From Anaerolineae bacterium (GTDB taxonomy: Bacteria > Chloroflexota > Anaerolineae > Anaerolineales > Anaerolineaceae): a stretch of 64,000 bases of DNA. The position numbers were made by a program, and so were the translations under genes. The notes under the pieces were generated by a model. It did not search any database, was not told the DNA's origin, and worked only from the letters and a program-made list of their open reading frames with translations. This document shows, piece after piece, positions 35,143 to 43,765 of this stretch. The DNA lies in contig JABLWW010000002.1 in assembly GCA_013178295.1 (NCBI GenBank), positions 1-64,000 of the forward strand. Direction: 5' to 3'. Numbering within the stretch: position 1 is the first letter of the stretch; each line of letters begins with the position of its first letter.

Positions 35143-36168
35143 ATGGAAACAGTGTTCCCGCCCCCAGAAATCAGCATTTCGCAGGCAATGGAAGCTTATC
35201 TCAAAGGGCTCTCTCTGGCGCGCAGTGCCAATACAGCGCGCACATACCACAACGGCATCGAAATGTTCAAAGCCACCCTAATTGATCAAAAACTCGATCC
35301 CGATACAACCGACGTAAAAAAACTCAGCGAAGACCTCATCGTCTACTTCACCACCGCTCTCAAGGAACACTCGCCTGCCACTGAACGCCTGTACATTACC
35401 GCAGTGACCGGGTTCTATGAGTACCTTGAAGCGCAAGCGTTGACCTCTGTTAACCTCCCCCGCCTGCGGCTACTCATTCGCCAGAGGGCACGCCGACCAG
35501 GCATTCGTCTTCCACAGTTTCCCCGCGATGCCATTGACGAGGTTCTGGCGTATGCGTCCAGGCTTGCTTCACATCCTGCAGAAGATGAGAATGCGCGCCT
35601 GCGCAACCTGCGCGATAAAGCCTTCCTAATCACCCTGGCAGACACCGGTCTGCGCGTCCACGAAGCCTGCAATCTGCGGCGCGGCGACCTGGACTGGAAT
35701 GAAGGACGCGCCATCATCATCGGAAAAGGCAACAAACAAGCAGTCGTACGCTTTTCACAACGCGCACAGGCTGCCATACAGCAATACCTCTCCGCACGCG
35801 CACCGCTGGATGGCGCCAGCGGGCGCCCTCTCAGCGCCCAGCCACTTTTCGCCCGCCATGACAAAGGTACGGGCAAAAAAGTAAAACCGATCACCACTGC
35901 CACAGGACGCAACATCGTCGCCGCGCGGGTCAAAGAAGCCCTTGGCAGCCAAGCTGCTGGCAGCATCACCCCCCACTCATTTCGGCATTACTTTGTTACG
36001 CGCGTCCTTCTGGCATCCGGCAATCTTAAACTGGCACAGGAACTAGCACGCCACCAGAACATCGCTGTGACCACCCGTTATGCCCACCTGAGCGATGATG
36101 AACTGGATAAAGGCTACTGGAACGTGTTCGAAGATAGCAAAGACGATCTTGTAACTGGTGAGCAGTAA
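35143..36168 (+). CDS. tyrosine recombinase (XerC/XerD-like integrase)
   Basis: This 341-residue site-specific recombinase has an N-terminal SAM-like core-binding domain (about 10-100) and a catalytic domain with all expected residues: Arg171 in DTGLRVHEACNL, a Lys in GKGNKQ, His278 and Arg281 in HSFRHYF, and Tyr313 in TTRYAHLS. The ATG at 35143 is used; an upstream in-frame TTG at 35098 is less likely. No tRNA, direct repeat or phage gene lies beside it, so it may be a housekeeping Xer-type enzyme or a relic rather than part of an element. It is followed after 4 bases by an Mth938-like gene. Confidence 0.85.
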   Translation: METVFPPPEISISQAMEAYLKGLSLARSANTARTYHNGIEMFKATLIDQKLDPDTTDVKKLSEDLIVYFTTALKEHSPATERLYITAVTGFYEYLEAQALTSVNLPRLRLLIRQRARRPGIRLPQFPRDAIDEVLAYASRLASHPAEDENARLRNLRDKAFLITLADTGLRVHEACNLRRGDLDWNEGRAIIIGKGNKQAVVRFSQRAQAAIQQYLSARAPLDGASGRPLSAQPLFARHDKGTGKKVKPITTATGRNIVAARVKEALGSQAAGSITPHSFRHYFVTRVLLASGNLKLAQELARHQNIAVTTRYAHLSDDELDKGYWNVFEDSKDDLVTGEQ

Positions 36169-36172
36169 AGAA

Positions 36173-36535
36173 ATGAAAACCAAAATTGACAGCACAAAAT
36201 TTGGTCAAATCACCATAGACGGGCAGAAATACAATAATGACGTCATCATCCGCCTCGACGGGCAGGTAGAAAAACGCAAAAAGAAGCTGTCTAAAGCCAT
36301 TTACGGCACATCGCACATGATTTCGCTGAACGAAGCACAATATGTTTACGAGAGCGGGGCACAAAACTTAATCATTGGCAGTGGTCATATGGGAATGGTA
36401 AAACTTTCCCGTGAAGCTGAAACCTTCTTCTCCGATCAGCACTGCCAGGTCAATATTCATCCCACACCAAAAGCTGCCAAGTTGTGGAACAAGACAGAAG
36501 GCAGCGTCATAGGCCTTTTTCATATCACCTGCTAA
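36173..36535 (+). CDS. Mth938-like domain protein (DUF498/NDUFAF3 family)
   Basis: This 120-residue protein matches the small Mth938/DUF498 fold, whose members include the human complex I assembly factor NDUFAF3; bacterial functions are not settled. Visible family features are KIDSTKFGQITIDGQKYNND near the start, a central YESGAQNLIIGSGHMGMV (the conserved GxG-G segment) and HPTPKAAKLWNKTEGSVIGL at the end. The ATG at 36173 is preferred; an in-frame GTG at 36158 overlaps the recombinase stop. Confidence 0.82.
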   Translation: MKTKIDSTKFGQITIDGQKYNNDVIIRLDGQVEKRKKKLSKAIYGTSHMISLNEAQYVYESGAQNLIIGSGHMGMVKLSREAETFFSDQHCQVNIHPTPKAAKLWNKTEGSVIGLFHITC

Positions 36536-36565
36536 CCGCTCAGCGATTCGGATAACAAGTTGAAC

Positions 36566-37093
36566 ATGTTTTCATCGCCCAAAGAAATCCTGCTTATTAC
36601 CATTGGAGAGATAGATACCACCCTGATCGAAGAACTGAGCAAATCCCTCAGTACAATACTGCGCCTCAGATGCAGGTTGGGACATATCTCCACGCCGCCG
36701 CTGCGGGCATACGACCCCAGCCGCGGGCAATATCTGGCAGATGCCGTCTTAGCCAATTTACACCCCGGAGAAGCAGAGCGTGTACTGGGTATTGTTGAAG
36801 TGGATATCTTTATGCCAGACCTTAATTTTGTGTTTGGTCTTGCAGATGAAAAAGGCAAACGCGCCATCATTTCCCTGGCGCGCTTGAAAGAGAGCTTTTA
36901 CAAACAACCTGAAGACCAGAGCCTGCTGATAGAACGTGCGATTAAAGAAGCTCTGCATGAAGTAGGGCATACGTATGGTCTGGCGCATTGCCGCACCCGC
37001 CGCTGTGTCATGGCATTTTCGAACTCTGTGGTAGATGTGGACTATAAAGACGCCGATTTCTGTTACAGCTGCAAGCAATCCCTTCGCGCTTAA
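36566..37093 (+). CDS. amzA: archaemetzincin (Amz-family zinc metallopeptidase)
   Basis: This 175-residue protein carries the archaemetzincin signature HEVGHTYGLAHC. The zinc-binding HExxHxxGxxH is at residues 131-141, followed by Cys142, then RRCVMAFSNS with the Met-turn and a CysxxCys pair (FCYSCKQ) near the end. The family includes human AMZ1/2 and archaeal members; the cysteines bind a second zinc. No signal peptide is seen, so it should act in the cytoplasm. The ATG at 36566 is chosen over an in-frame TTG at 36560. Substrate and role are unknown. Bacterial members are patchily distributed. Confidence 0.9.
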   Translation: MFSSPKEILLITIGEIDTTLIEELSKSLSTILRLRCRLGHISTPPLRAYDPSRGQYLADAVLANLHPGEAERVLGIVEVDIFMPDLNFVFGLADEKGKRAIISLARLKESFYKQPEDQSLLIERAIKEALHEVGHTYGLAHCRTRRCVMAFSNSVVDVDYKDADFCYSCKQSLRA

Positions 37094-37145
37094 GATGGCT
37101 TCTGCAAGCACAGGTAGAAATCTCTCACAACATGACCACAATGAT

Positions 37146-37174
37146 TTGACCTGTAACCCAACACGCCTTAAAAT
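37146..37174 (+). promoter_or_regulatory. sigma-70-type promoter for the glycoside hydrolase and DarA genes
   Basis: TTGACC (37146-37151) and TAAAAT (37169-37174) are separated by 17 bases, matching the consensus at 5 of 6 positions each. The expected start of transcription (about 37181) coincides with the first codons of the hydrolase gene (GTG at 37180, ATG at 37186), so the mRNA would be leaderless or nearly so. Confidence 0.65.
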
Positions 37175-37185
37175 AAAGAGTGATT

Positions 37186-39546
37186 ATGAGAACATGGTCA
37201 CTCCGCAAAGGAGACCCAATAAGCCTCACGCTGGCAGCAGATGCCCGTCTCTGCAAACCTGACTATGTAGACGATCACATTTGGGAAATTCATCTTGGCA
37301 GTTCTAACCCACCCGCTCTGACAGCCGAAACAACTTTTGGCTTACGCGCAAACAGCATGCGGCTTTTTCCCCGCTTTGTAACCTCAGACGGCGATTATAC
37401 TGACCCAGAAACTTTCACCCAGCCCCCCATCTTGACCTCTTTCCTTCCAAATTACCTATCTTTCTCCCTTGCACCATGTGAAGAAATGCGGGTAACAACG
37501 GAGTATTGGGTCGCAGAGCCAAAAGTCATTGCGGGCAGGCTATGTATCACGAATGAAAGCTCTATCACACGCACACTACACATTGCGCTTGCTGCTTTGC
37601 TGCAACCGATGAGCGAAGGCGAACCCATGTCGCCAGCTGTCATGGCGAACCAGCAAATCCTGCTTGGCAAAGCTGGCAATTTGGCACCAGTGCTCTACCT
37701 TTCAGGAAATCCATCCGCAGAACAAAGTCCCTATCCTGCACTTGCCCACACAATTGAACTTCTTCCCGGAAATCGGCGGCAATTTATCTGGGCGCTGGCT
37801 GCCCTCAAACAGCCCGAGCTATCCTTCGACTTGGCAAAACAAACCATTGCCCGCTCATGGGATGGCGAAATCACCCGCCTGGAATTGTTCAACACCTCTC
37901 AAATGCTTGAAATTTACACCGGAAACCCCGATTGGGATGCCACCCTGGCACTTTCGCAGAAGGTTGCCAATCACCTCTTAATGCAAACCGACCTCGACTC
38001 AACTTTTCCCCCTTTTGTTATCAGCCGCCAGCCCGACCACGGTTACTCACTGCGCGGAGACGGCAGCGACTATCCAAGCCAGTGGAGCAACCCAACCACC
38101 CTGGATTTGTATTATCTGACCAGCTTGCTACTTCCCGGCAATGCCAGCGCAGCGCAGAATCTCCTGCGTAATATGCCGGCAAAGTTTGCCGCACTGAATG
38201 AAACCACACACACCCGCTCAGGCAAAAAAGCCTCGCCAAAACTAAACCCCTTGCCCCTATGTGCTTCCATCGCCTGCCAGATTGACCGTCATCTGTCAGA
38301 TTCCAACTGGCTCACCGAAATTTACCCTCAGGTGTTAAAAGGGCTGAAGGTATGGTTCACAGCGGCTCAAGATAAAGATGGCGACCTGTTTCCAGAATGG
38401 AGCCATGTACAACAAACCGGAGCACCCGATTGCCCCGTCTACAATCAATGGCATCCTGAGGGACAAGGTGTTGACATCAAAACTCTCGAAGCGCCAGCGT
38501 TGGCTGGTTTTCTCTACAAAGAGTGTCAAAGCCTGATGCAAATTGCCCAAAAAATTCATCGCGAGGATGATATCCCCTGGCTGCTTGACACCGCCAACGC
38601 CATCAGACAAGAACTCAACTCCTCCTGGGATGCGTCGCGGGGTATCTTTCACTATCGTGATTATCAAAGTCATCTCAGCCTGGCAGGAGAGAAACTGCTC
38701 GATTTTCAAGGATGTGGCAAATTCCCCTGCAACTATCAATCGGACTACCCACAACGCTTGTTGATCCGCCTCTTTCACAGCGATCCTCCCCCTTCCACCA
38801 TCACCATCACCATTCAAGGGCAAAACAAACAGGACACGGTGCACGAAAAGTTAACAACCCGTGTTGCTGTCTGGTCAAACCAACGTGCATGTTTAACAAG
38901 CCAAAACCTTTACACAAGGGTTAATCTCATTAAGGTTGAAACAGAAAAAGAAAACATCACTGGCAACCTCCAAACAGTGGACTATCTGTCAGAAGACATC
39001 TCACTGCTGATCCCTTTATGGAGTGGGGCCTGCAGCCCTGAGCAGGCAAACATCATGATTGCCAATTTCTCCCAACACCTGAAGCCCTTTGGCATCCCCC
39101 TATCCACCATGCAGCAACTCTCTGCTGATGATCCCAACGCTGTAAGGATGCTATGGAATCATCTAGTCGGTGAAGGTCTTCTCTCGTTTGGCGCTCGTGC
39201 CCAAGCTGCTGAACTGGTCACGCGTTTGCTGAATGCCGCGTCGCAGGCGCTCAAGTATCAAAGCGCTTTTGCCGAGTACTACGATGCCGAGAAAGGAACA
39301 TGGTTTGGCGAGCGAAATTCACTGCATGGTCTTGCACCGGTCGGTCTATTCCTCCAGACGCTCGGCGTGGATAAAATTACAAAAGACTGCGTATTGCTCT
39401 CCGGCAGCAATCCTTTCCCGTTGCCCATCACGATAAAATTCCGCGGGGTGACCATTACCCGTCACCCAAAAGATAGTGTCATCACATTCCCCACGGGTCA
39501 AACCATATCCCTCAGAGACCCGGGGCCACACTATATTACAATATGA
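37186..39546 (+). CDS. putative alpha/alpha-barrel glycoside hydrolase (MGH1/GH63-like)
   Basis: This 786-residue protein has no signal peptide. The N-terminal 270 residues are beta-rich, and the middle looks like an (alpha/alpha)6 barrel of the GH63/mannosylglycerate-hydrolase type. DKDGDLFPEWSHVQQTGAPD resembles the conserved Asp-Gly-Asp-Leu-Pro-Glu stretch of these enzymes. It is followed by EGQGVDIKTLEAPALAGFLY, and ACSPEQANIMIANFSQHL late in the barrel. A C-terminal beta domain has FRGVTITRHPKDSV. The substrate (oligosaccharide or compatible solute) cannot be told. The ATG at 37186 with AAAGAG upstream is used, but the strong promoter makes a leaderless GTG at 37180 possible. It is followed after 31 bases by DarA genes. 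Confidence 0.6.
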   Translation: MRTWSLRKGDPISLTLAADARLCKPDYVDDHIWEIHLGSSNPPALTAETTFGLRANSMRLFPRFVTSDGDYTDPETFTQPPILTSFLPNYLSFSLAPCEEMRVTTEYWVAEPKVIAGRLCITNESSITRTLHIALAALLQPMSEGEPMSPAVMANQQILLGKAGNLAPVLYLSGNPSAEQSPYPALAHTIELLPGNRRQFIWALAALKQPELSFDLAKQTIARSWDGEITRLELFNTSQMLEIYTGNPDWDATLALSQKVANHLLMQTDLDSTFPPFVISRQPDHGYSLRGDGSDYPSQWSNPTTLDLYYLTSLLLPGNASAAQNLLRNMPAKFAALNETTHTRSGKKASPKLNPLPLCASIACQIDRHLSDSNWLTEIYPQVLKGLKVWFTAAQDKDGDLFPEWSHVQQTGAPDCPVYNQWHPEGQGVDIKTLEAPALAGFLYKECQSLMQIAQKIHREDDIPWLLDTANAIRQELNSSWDASRGIFHYRDYQSHLSLAGEKLLDFQGCGKFPCNYQSDYPQRLLIRLFHSDPPPSTITITIQGQNKQDTVHEKLTTRVAVWSNQRACLTSQNLYTRVNLIKVETEKENITGNLQTVDYLSEDISLLIPLWSGACSPEQANIMIANFSQHLKPFGIPLSTMQQLSADDPNAVRMLWNHLVGEGLLSFGARAQAAELVTRLLNAASQALKYQSAFAEYYDAEKGTWFGERNSLHGLAPVGLFLQTLGVDKITKDCVLLSGSNPFPLPITIKFRGVTITRHPKDSVITFPTGQTISLRDPGPHYITI

Positions 39547-39577
39547 GGGAACGTCCAAAAAGTGAGGTGAAAATCTT

Positions 39578-39916
39578 ATGGAAGACGATAGCGAGTGCCT
39601 GATGATGATTGTCATTGTTCAATCGCAGGACATGGACGAAGCGCAGAGCAGCTTAGAAAAACTCGACATTGCCATTACCCGCTTACCCAGCGTCGGCGGG
39701 TTTCTTGGTTTGCGAAACGCCACCTTTTTGATTGGTCTTCAAAGCGCAAAAAAGCAACAGGTGCTTGATGCATTGCATCAAACTTGCCGACAAAGGGTCG
39801 AATACATTGCAGTACCCTTAGAAAGCGCCCCCCTCCCACTACCGACCCCTACTGCTGTTACTGTAGGCGGCGCAACCATTTTTTCCATTAATGTCGAACA
39901 TCTGGAGGTGCTATAA
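39578..39916 (+). CDS. PII-like c-di-AMP receptor (DarA/PstA family), first copy
   Basis: This 112-residue protein belongs to the DarA/PstA family of PII-like cyclic-di-AMP receptors. The core matches well: VGGFLGLRNATFLIGLQ corresponds to the family GGFLxxGNTTFLIGxE, VLDALHQTCRQR to the helix after it, and VGGATIFSINVEHLEVL is the family C-terminal strand. The first strand is preceded by an acidic extension (MEDDSECLM). GAGG lies about 10 bases before the ATG. It is directly followed by a shorter homologue after 2 bases. Which process it controls is unknown. Confidence 0.88.
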   Translation: MEDDSECLMMIVIVQSQDMDEAQSSLEKLDIAITRLPSVGGFLGLRNATFLIGLQSAKKQQVLDALHQTCRQRVEYIAVPLESAPLPLPTPTAVTVGGATIFSINVEHLEVL

Positions 39917-39918
39917 CC

Positions 39919-40185
39919 ATGAAAATGATTATTGCAATTATCCGTGATACGGATTATGGCCCGATATCACATGGTCTGACCATTGCCGACTTTCGCGTAA
40001 CGCACATCGCCTCGACAGGAAGTTTCTTGCGGCGCGGTCAGAGTACTCTCCTCATTGGCGTGGAGGATGATCAGCTTGAACACGCGCTGGACATCATCCG
40101 CAAAAACTGCACAAAAGCCAGCGAAAATGACCCGCGCCATACAATTATCTTTGTGCTCAAAGTGGACGATTTTTTGCATTTCTAG
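39919..40185 (+). CDS. PII-like c-di-AMP receptor (DarA/PstA family), second, shorter copy
   Basis: This 88-residue homologue of the preceding gene begins MKMIIAIIRDTDYGPISHGL, with the family pattern FRVTHIASTGSFLRRGQSTL, then LIGVEDDQLEHALDIIRKNC, and the closing strand HTIIFVLKVDDFLHF. The loop of about 20 residues that precedes the last strand in full-length DarA (where the PMGG-like motif lies) is missing. It is translationally close-coupled to the first copy (2-base gap), which suggests a heteromeric trimer or a paired control protein. Confidence 0.86.
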   Translation: MKMIIAIIRDTDYGPISHGLTIADFRVTHIASTGSFLRRGQSTLLIGVEDDQLEHALDIIRKNCTKASENDPRHTIIFVLKVDDFLHF

Positions 40186-40188
40186 AGC

Positions 40189-40216
40189 TTGCCTTTTTTG
40201 CAGATTGTGCTATAGT
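40189..40216 (+). promoter_or_regulatory. sigma-70-type promoter for the DUF4013 gene
   Basis: TTGCCT (40189-40194) and TATAGT (40211-40216) are spaced by 16 bases. A start near 40223 leaves a 90-base leader before the gene at 40313, which has an ideal TTAGGAGGAAACATC ribosome-binding region. No leader structure was identified. Confidence 0.5.
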
Positions 40217-40312
40217 GTGATATATGCTCGGGCTGGAATAATCCGGGATACTCTCATCCCAAGCCTTAAATCAATCCGTTCGATTTTGTTCAATTTGTTA
40301 GGAGGAAACATC

Positions 40313-40969
40313 ATGGAATTTGGTTCTGCGTTTTCATTACCGTTCAAGGATAGCGATTGGTTCAAGAAGATGATCCTGAATGGGCTGATCATGCTCATTC
40401 CTGTGATTGGCGGAATGGTGCTATTCGGCTGGGCGCTTGAGATTGCCCGCCGTACTTTGAAAGATGAGCCATACCCGCCATTGCCCGACCTCGATTTTGG
40501 CGGCCAGCTTGCCAAGGGATTTCAAGGATTTATCATCAGCCTTGTCTATGCCCTGCCAATCATTATCCTTTCGATCCCAATCCAAATTGTACCGTTTCTC
40601 GGCAGCGCCCTTGAGCTGGATGCGGACACCCTGAACTATGCTGTCATTGCGGTTTCGGTCTGCTGCGGCGGCATCAATCTGATCTATGCTATCTTGATGG
40701 GTTTCATGCTGCCTGCTGCCCTAGGGCGCTTCCTCGATCTTGGCTCGATGGGTGCCGCATTCAAGATTGGCGAGGTCTTCTCGCTTGTGCGGGCTGCGCC
40801 TGTGGCTTTCCTTTTGGTCATCATCGGTAACCTGGTCGCCGGTATCATCAGCAGCCTGGGAACGATCGTCTGCATCGTGGGCGTCCTGATCACTGCACCC
40901 TTTGCCATGGCAATCATGGGCAATCTGTACGGGCAGGCTTACAAACAGGCAGCTCTGGCAAAACGATAA
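40313..40969 (+). CDS. DUF4013-type membrane protein
   Basis: This 218-residue integral membrane protein has about five hydrophobic segments. Its features fit the DUF4013 family: an amphipathic start (FSLPFKDSDWFKKMILNGLI), a PPLPDLDFGGQLAKGFQGFI segment, and a C-terminal pair of helices ending in YGQAYKQAALAKR. The start at 40313 is fixed by AGGAGG 8 bases upstream; the open frame begins much further upstream inside the DarA region but is not coding there. The function is unknown. It has its own promoter and a strong hairpin after it. Confidence 0.85.
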   Translation: MEFGSAFSLPFKDSDWFKKMILNGLIMLIPVIGGMVLFGWALEIARRTLKDEPYPPLPDLDFGGQLAKGFQGFIISLVYALPIIILSIPIQIVPFLGSALELDADTLNYAVIAVSVCCGGINLIYAILMGFMLPAALGRFLDLGSMGAAFKIGEVFSLVRAAPVAFLLVIIGNLVAGIISSLGTIVCIVGVLITAPFAMAIMGNLYGQAYKQAALAKR

Positions 40970-40989
40970 TCACCATCAAACTTTTGACA

Positions 40990-41027
40990 ACAAACAACAA
41001 TCGGCTTACGCGCCGATTGTTGTTTGT
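40990..41027. terminator. bidirectional hairpin terminator between convergent genes
   Basis: Two perfectly complementary 16-base arms (ACAAACAACAATCGGC at 40990-41005 and its complement at 41012-41027) enclose a 6-base loop. It lies between the convergent DUF4013 and AMMECR1 genes and is AT-rich at the base of the stem, so it can serve both strands. It lacks a long U run. Confidence 0.75.
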
Positions 41028-41054
41028 ATACCTCGCCAACGGCAAAGATTCGCT

Positions 41055-41636
41055 TCAAAGGTGGGATTCAGAGAACTCTTCCACCTGATACAAAGATACC
41101 TGAAGCGCCTTACGCCGCCAGGTATCCGGTGCTGCTCCCATCTTTAAACAAAGCTGCGACAAAAAATCGGCTTTATCGGGCACTTTTTCCCACACCTGGG
41201 GAAGAAACGTGGCGCGCCGTATTCCATCGCGCAGCACCACCCCGTCAACACCCGGCCGTAAGGCAGCAAGCAATTCCTCCGGTCGGGTATATGTCAACGG
41301 CTGTGGGGGTGTTAGCCGTGAAATTTCGATACACAGCTGATCTACCTCCTCAGGCTGAACGGGCGGGAAACGGTAATCCTCCAGCGCCGCCGCAACCGCA
41401 TGTTCGCACACATCTTGCACCAAAGGCTGGTATGCTTCCAATGCCCCTATGCACCCGCGTAGATGTCCATGTTTGGTCAAGGTTACAAACGACGCTCCAT
41501 CCGCGCGCAAGTTTTCTGGATAATTCTCAAGCAGCACCTCTGGGAGCGGCTGTTGCTTGACCGCTCGTTCAATGCAAAGCCGCGCCAGCTGCAATAATAT
41601 TCGCTTTTCGTCATCACTTAAGGGAATTACCTTCAT
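41055..41636 (-). CDS. AMMECR1-family protein (AmmeMemoRadiSam system protein A-like)
   Basis: This 193-residue AMMECR1-fold protein carries the family motif LRGCIGALEAYQPLVQDVCE; LRGCIG is diagnostic. It also has EEVDQLCIEISRLTPPQPL and GVVLRDGIRRATFLPQVWEK, then FLSQLCLKMG. Members often occur with Memo and a radical SAM protein, which are not seen here. The function remains unknown. The ATG at 41636 with AGGA 9 bases upstream is used rather than further upstream in-frame codons. It is convergent with the DUF4013 gene. Confidence 0.92.
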   Translation of the reverse strand: MKVIPLSDDEKRILLQLARLCIERAVKQQPLPEVLLENYPENLRADGASFVTLTKHGHLRGCIGALEAYQPLVQDVCEHAVAAALEDYRFPPVQPEEVDQLCIEISRLTPPQPLTYTRPEELLAALRPGVDGVVLRDGIRRATFLPQVWEKVPDKADFLSQLCLKMGAAPDTWRRKALQVSLYQVEEFSESHL

Positions 41637-41788
41637 TCTCATCCATCCTGAAACGTTGTTGTTATCTTTATACAATGCAAAAAACAGCACGTCAAGAGGG
41701 CAAAAACTTGCCCTCAGGCGCAAAGTTGGGTACTATCGTACTATCATATATTCATAAAAAATAAGATAACGATAGGTCTAGCAAAAGA

Positions 41789-42622
41789 ATGAGCGAAAAC
41801 ACCCATACGCCAGTTAGCGAACCTCTGCCCAAAAGACCATCCGCTTCCAGACGGTCGCCTGTTCTGGGTTTTTGGAGCATTTTGCAATCCGTTGTCAGCA
41901 CCGCTATCATCGTTGCCACATTATTCACCCTGTGGAGCCCAAGCAACGTTTTCTCAGGACAAATGTTTGACAACATGATGAGAGCTTTGCAATCCAAGCC
42001 GGAAACCAATCTTCCGCAGCCCACCCTGGGAGCAGCCAAAGAGTTCCGTATCGGGCTTGTTGCCGGGCATAACGGCTATGACCCTGGCGCTGTTTGTGGA
42101 GACGGGCTAACCGAAGCATCCGTCAACATGAAAATTGCCACCCTCACCCGGCAATACCTATTGAAAGCCCTCCCCGAATACGAAATCAACCTGTTGCAAG
42201 AGTTCGACCCTCTGCTCGAAAACTATCAGGCGATTGCCCTGGTTTCTATTCACAATGATACCTGCGAATATATAGGCAACGACGGCACCGGTTTTAAAGT
42301 GGCTGCCGCTTCAGGAATACCCTATCAGGAAAAAGCCAACCGATTGCAAGCCTGTCTGATTGACCGTTATCGCAACCGCACAGGTCTCACTTTCCGCGCC
42401 ACCCAGATCACAGCAGATATGCGCGATTACCACGCCTTTAACGAAATTGACAGCAATACCCCCGCCATTATCATCGAAACAGGCTTCCTCAACATGGATC
42501 GCGAACTGCTTGTTAACAACACCGAACTGGTCGCGCAGGGAGTCGCTGAGGGAATTTTATGCTACGTCTTAAACGAACCCATTCCTTTTGAAGGATCCAA
42601 CCAGGCACAACCAGCGCAATGA
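41789..42622 (+). CDS. N-acetylmuramoyl-L-alanine amidase (Amidase_3)
   Basis: This 277-residue peptidoglycan amidase cuts the bond between muramic acid and the stem peptide. A short cytoplasmic N-terminus is followed by a membrane anchor (about 31-50, ILQSVVSTAIIVATLFTLWS). The zinc site is visible: His94 in AGHNG, Glu109 in TEASVN, His155 in SIHND, and catalytic Glu230 in IETGFLN. There is no cell-wall-binding repeat. The gene overlaps the next (L,D-transpeptidase) by 4 bases, so the two are coupled. The ATG lacks a clear ribosome-binding site. Inverted heptamers (CTATCGT at 41733-41739, ACGATAG at 41769-41775) lie in its upstream region. Confidence 0.92.
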   Translation: MSENTHTPVSEPLPKRPSASRRSPVLGFWSILQSVVSTAIIVATLFTLWSPSNVFSGQMFDNMMRALQSKPETNLPQPTLGAAKEFRIGLVAGHNGYDPGAVCGDGLTEASVNMKIATLTRQYLLKALPEYEINLLQEFDPLLENYQAIALVSIHNDTCEYIGNDGTGFKVAAASGIPYQEKANRLQACLIDRYRNRTGLTFRATQITADMRDYHAFNEIDSNTPAIIIETGFLNMDRELLVNNTELVAQGVAEGILCYVLNEPIPFEGSNQAQPAQ

Positions 42623-43764
42623 GCAAAGAGAACACCCGCAAAGCCAGACACGCACTCAAACAAGCACAACTTGCTATCCGGAAAGGAAGCAAAGCGCAGG
42701 CGCACGTCTGGGCATCCAGAGCCGCGCAGCTATGCCCGCATATAGAAGAGCCATGGCTGATTCTGGCTGCTGTGGGAACACCAAAGGCAAGCGTTTATTA
42801 TCTGAATCATGCTCTTCACATCAACCCAGAGAGTTCTCAGGCACAGGCAGCGCTGTGGTGGGCTTTGCAACGACAAGCGGCAGCATACCCCGCCGCGCAC
42901 CTGCACGAGTCTGCTCTGCCACAGGAAAACACCTGCCTAACCCACATCAATGATACACAACGTGTTTCCAGCAGGCTGCACCCTTCAAAACGCGCAGTCA
43001 TCCCATGGATGATTGCGCTGGTGGCATGCATCATGCTGGCATTCACCAGTCTGCTCACGCCGCGGCTGGAAGCACGCGCAAATACCGTAAGAACACCTTA
43101 TCGGATACACATCATACTGAAACCCATCAACAACTCAAGCGCATCTGCTCACGCGCCTGCCACCCTGTCAGAAGGCGTTCCACATCCCCAAATTTCTCTT
43201 TCGCCAAACCCATCTACCGCCACCAGCGCCTTTGTGCAAGGCAAAACAGCAACAAAAACTCTCCAGGTCACCAGCACCTCACTCCCTACTGCAACCTCAA
43301 CGCTCGAACCCACCAGCACACCAATACCTACTGCAACACTGCCTCCGCCCCCTGTTCCCATTCTGGCGCCGCCCCCCGTGTCCGAACAAAGCAACCCCGT
43401 CAGCAACAATGCAGAACGCTGGATTGATGTTGACCTGAGCAACCAGAAGGTGTATGCTTATGAAGGAGAACAGATAATCCGCGAGTTTTTGGTCTCAACC
43501 GGCACCTATCGGCATCCAACGGTAACCGGGCAATATCGTATCTATCTCAAGCTCATCGCCGACGACATGTCCGGCCCAGGGTATTACCTGCCAGATGTAC
43601 CGTACACCATGTACTTCTACAAAGGCTACAGCTTCCACGGCACCTATTGGCATGACAACTTTGGCACCCCGATGAGTCACGGATGTGTCAATATGCGCAC
43701 CAGTGATGCACAGTGGTTATTTGAATGGGCAGATACAGGTACAATGGTTAACATTCATTACTAA
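42619..43764 (+). CDS. L,D-transpeptidase (YkuD) with TPR-like N-terminus and membrane anchor
   Basis: This 381-residue enzyme cross-links peptidoglycan or attaches proteins to it. It has an N-terminal TPR-like helical part (about 1-90), one membrane segment (about 131-152, PWMIALVACIMLAFTSLLTP), a Thr/Pro/Ser-rich spacer (about 160-255) that spans the wall, and a C-terminal YkuD domain (about 270-381, RWIDVDLSNQKVYAYEGEQI). The catalytic motif HGTYWHDNFG, then SHGCVNM has Cys356. It is coupled to the amidase by an ATGA overlap and followed by a second transpeptidase 1 base after its stop. Confidence 0.93.
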   Translation: MSKENTRKARHALKQAQLAIRKGSKAQAHVWASRAAQLCPHIEEPWLILAAVGTPKASVYYLNHALHINPESSQAQAALWWALQRQAAAYPAAHLHESALPQENTCLTHINDTQRVSSRLHPSKRAVIPWMIALVACIMLAFTSLLTPRLEARANTVRTPYRIHIILKPINNSSASAHAPATLSEGVPHPQISLSPNPSTATSAFVQGKTATKTLQVTSTSLPTATSTLEPTSTPIPTATLPPPPVPILAPPPVSEQSNPVSNNAERWIDVDLSNQKVYAYEGEQIIREFLVSTGTYRHPTVTGQYRIYLKLIADDMSGPGYYLPDVPYTMYFYKGYSFHGTYWHDNFGTPMSHGCVNMRTSDAQWLFEWADTGTMVNIHY

Positions 43765-43765
43765 G

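Noticed and set aside
35143-41027. Integrated mobile element starting with the recombinase
   Set aside because: The following genes are chromosomal-type functions, and no att repeat, tRNA or phage gene was seen.
43149-43442. Minus-strand frame opposite the Thr/Pro spacer of the first L,D-transpeptidase
   Set aside because: Its Gly/Val-rich translation is simply the complement of the repetitive spacer codons.
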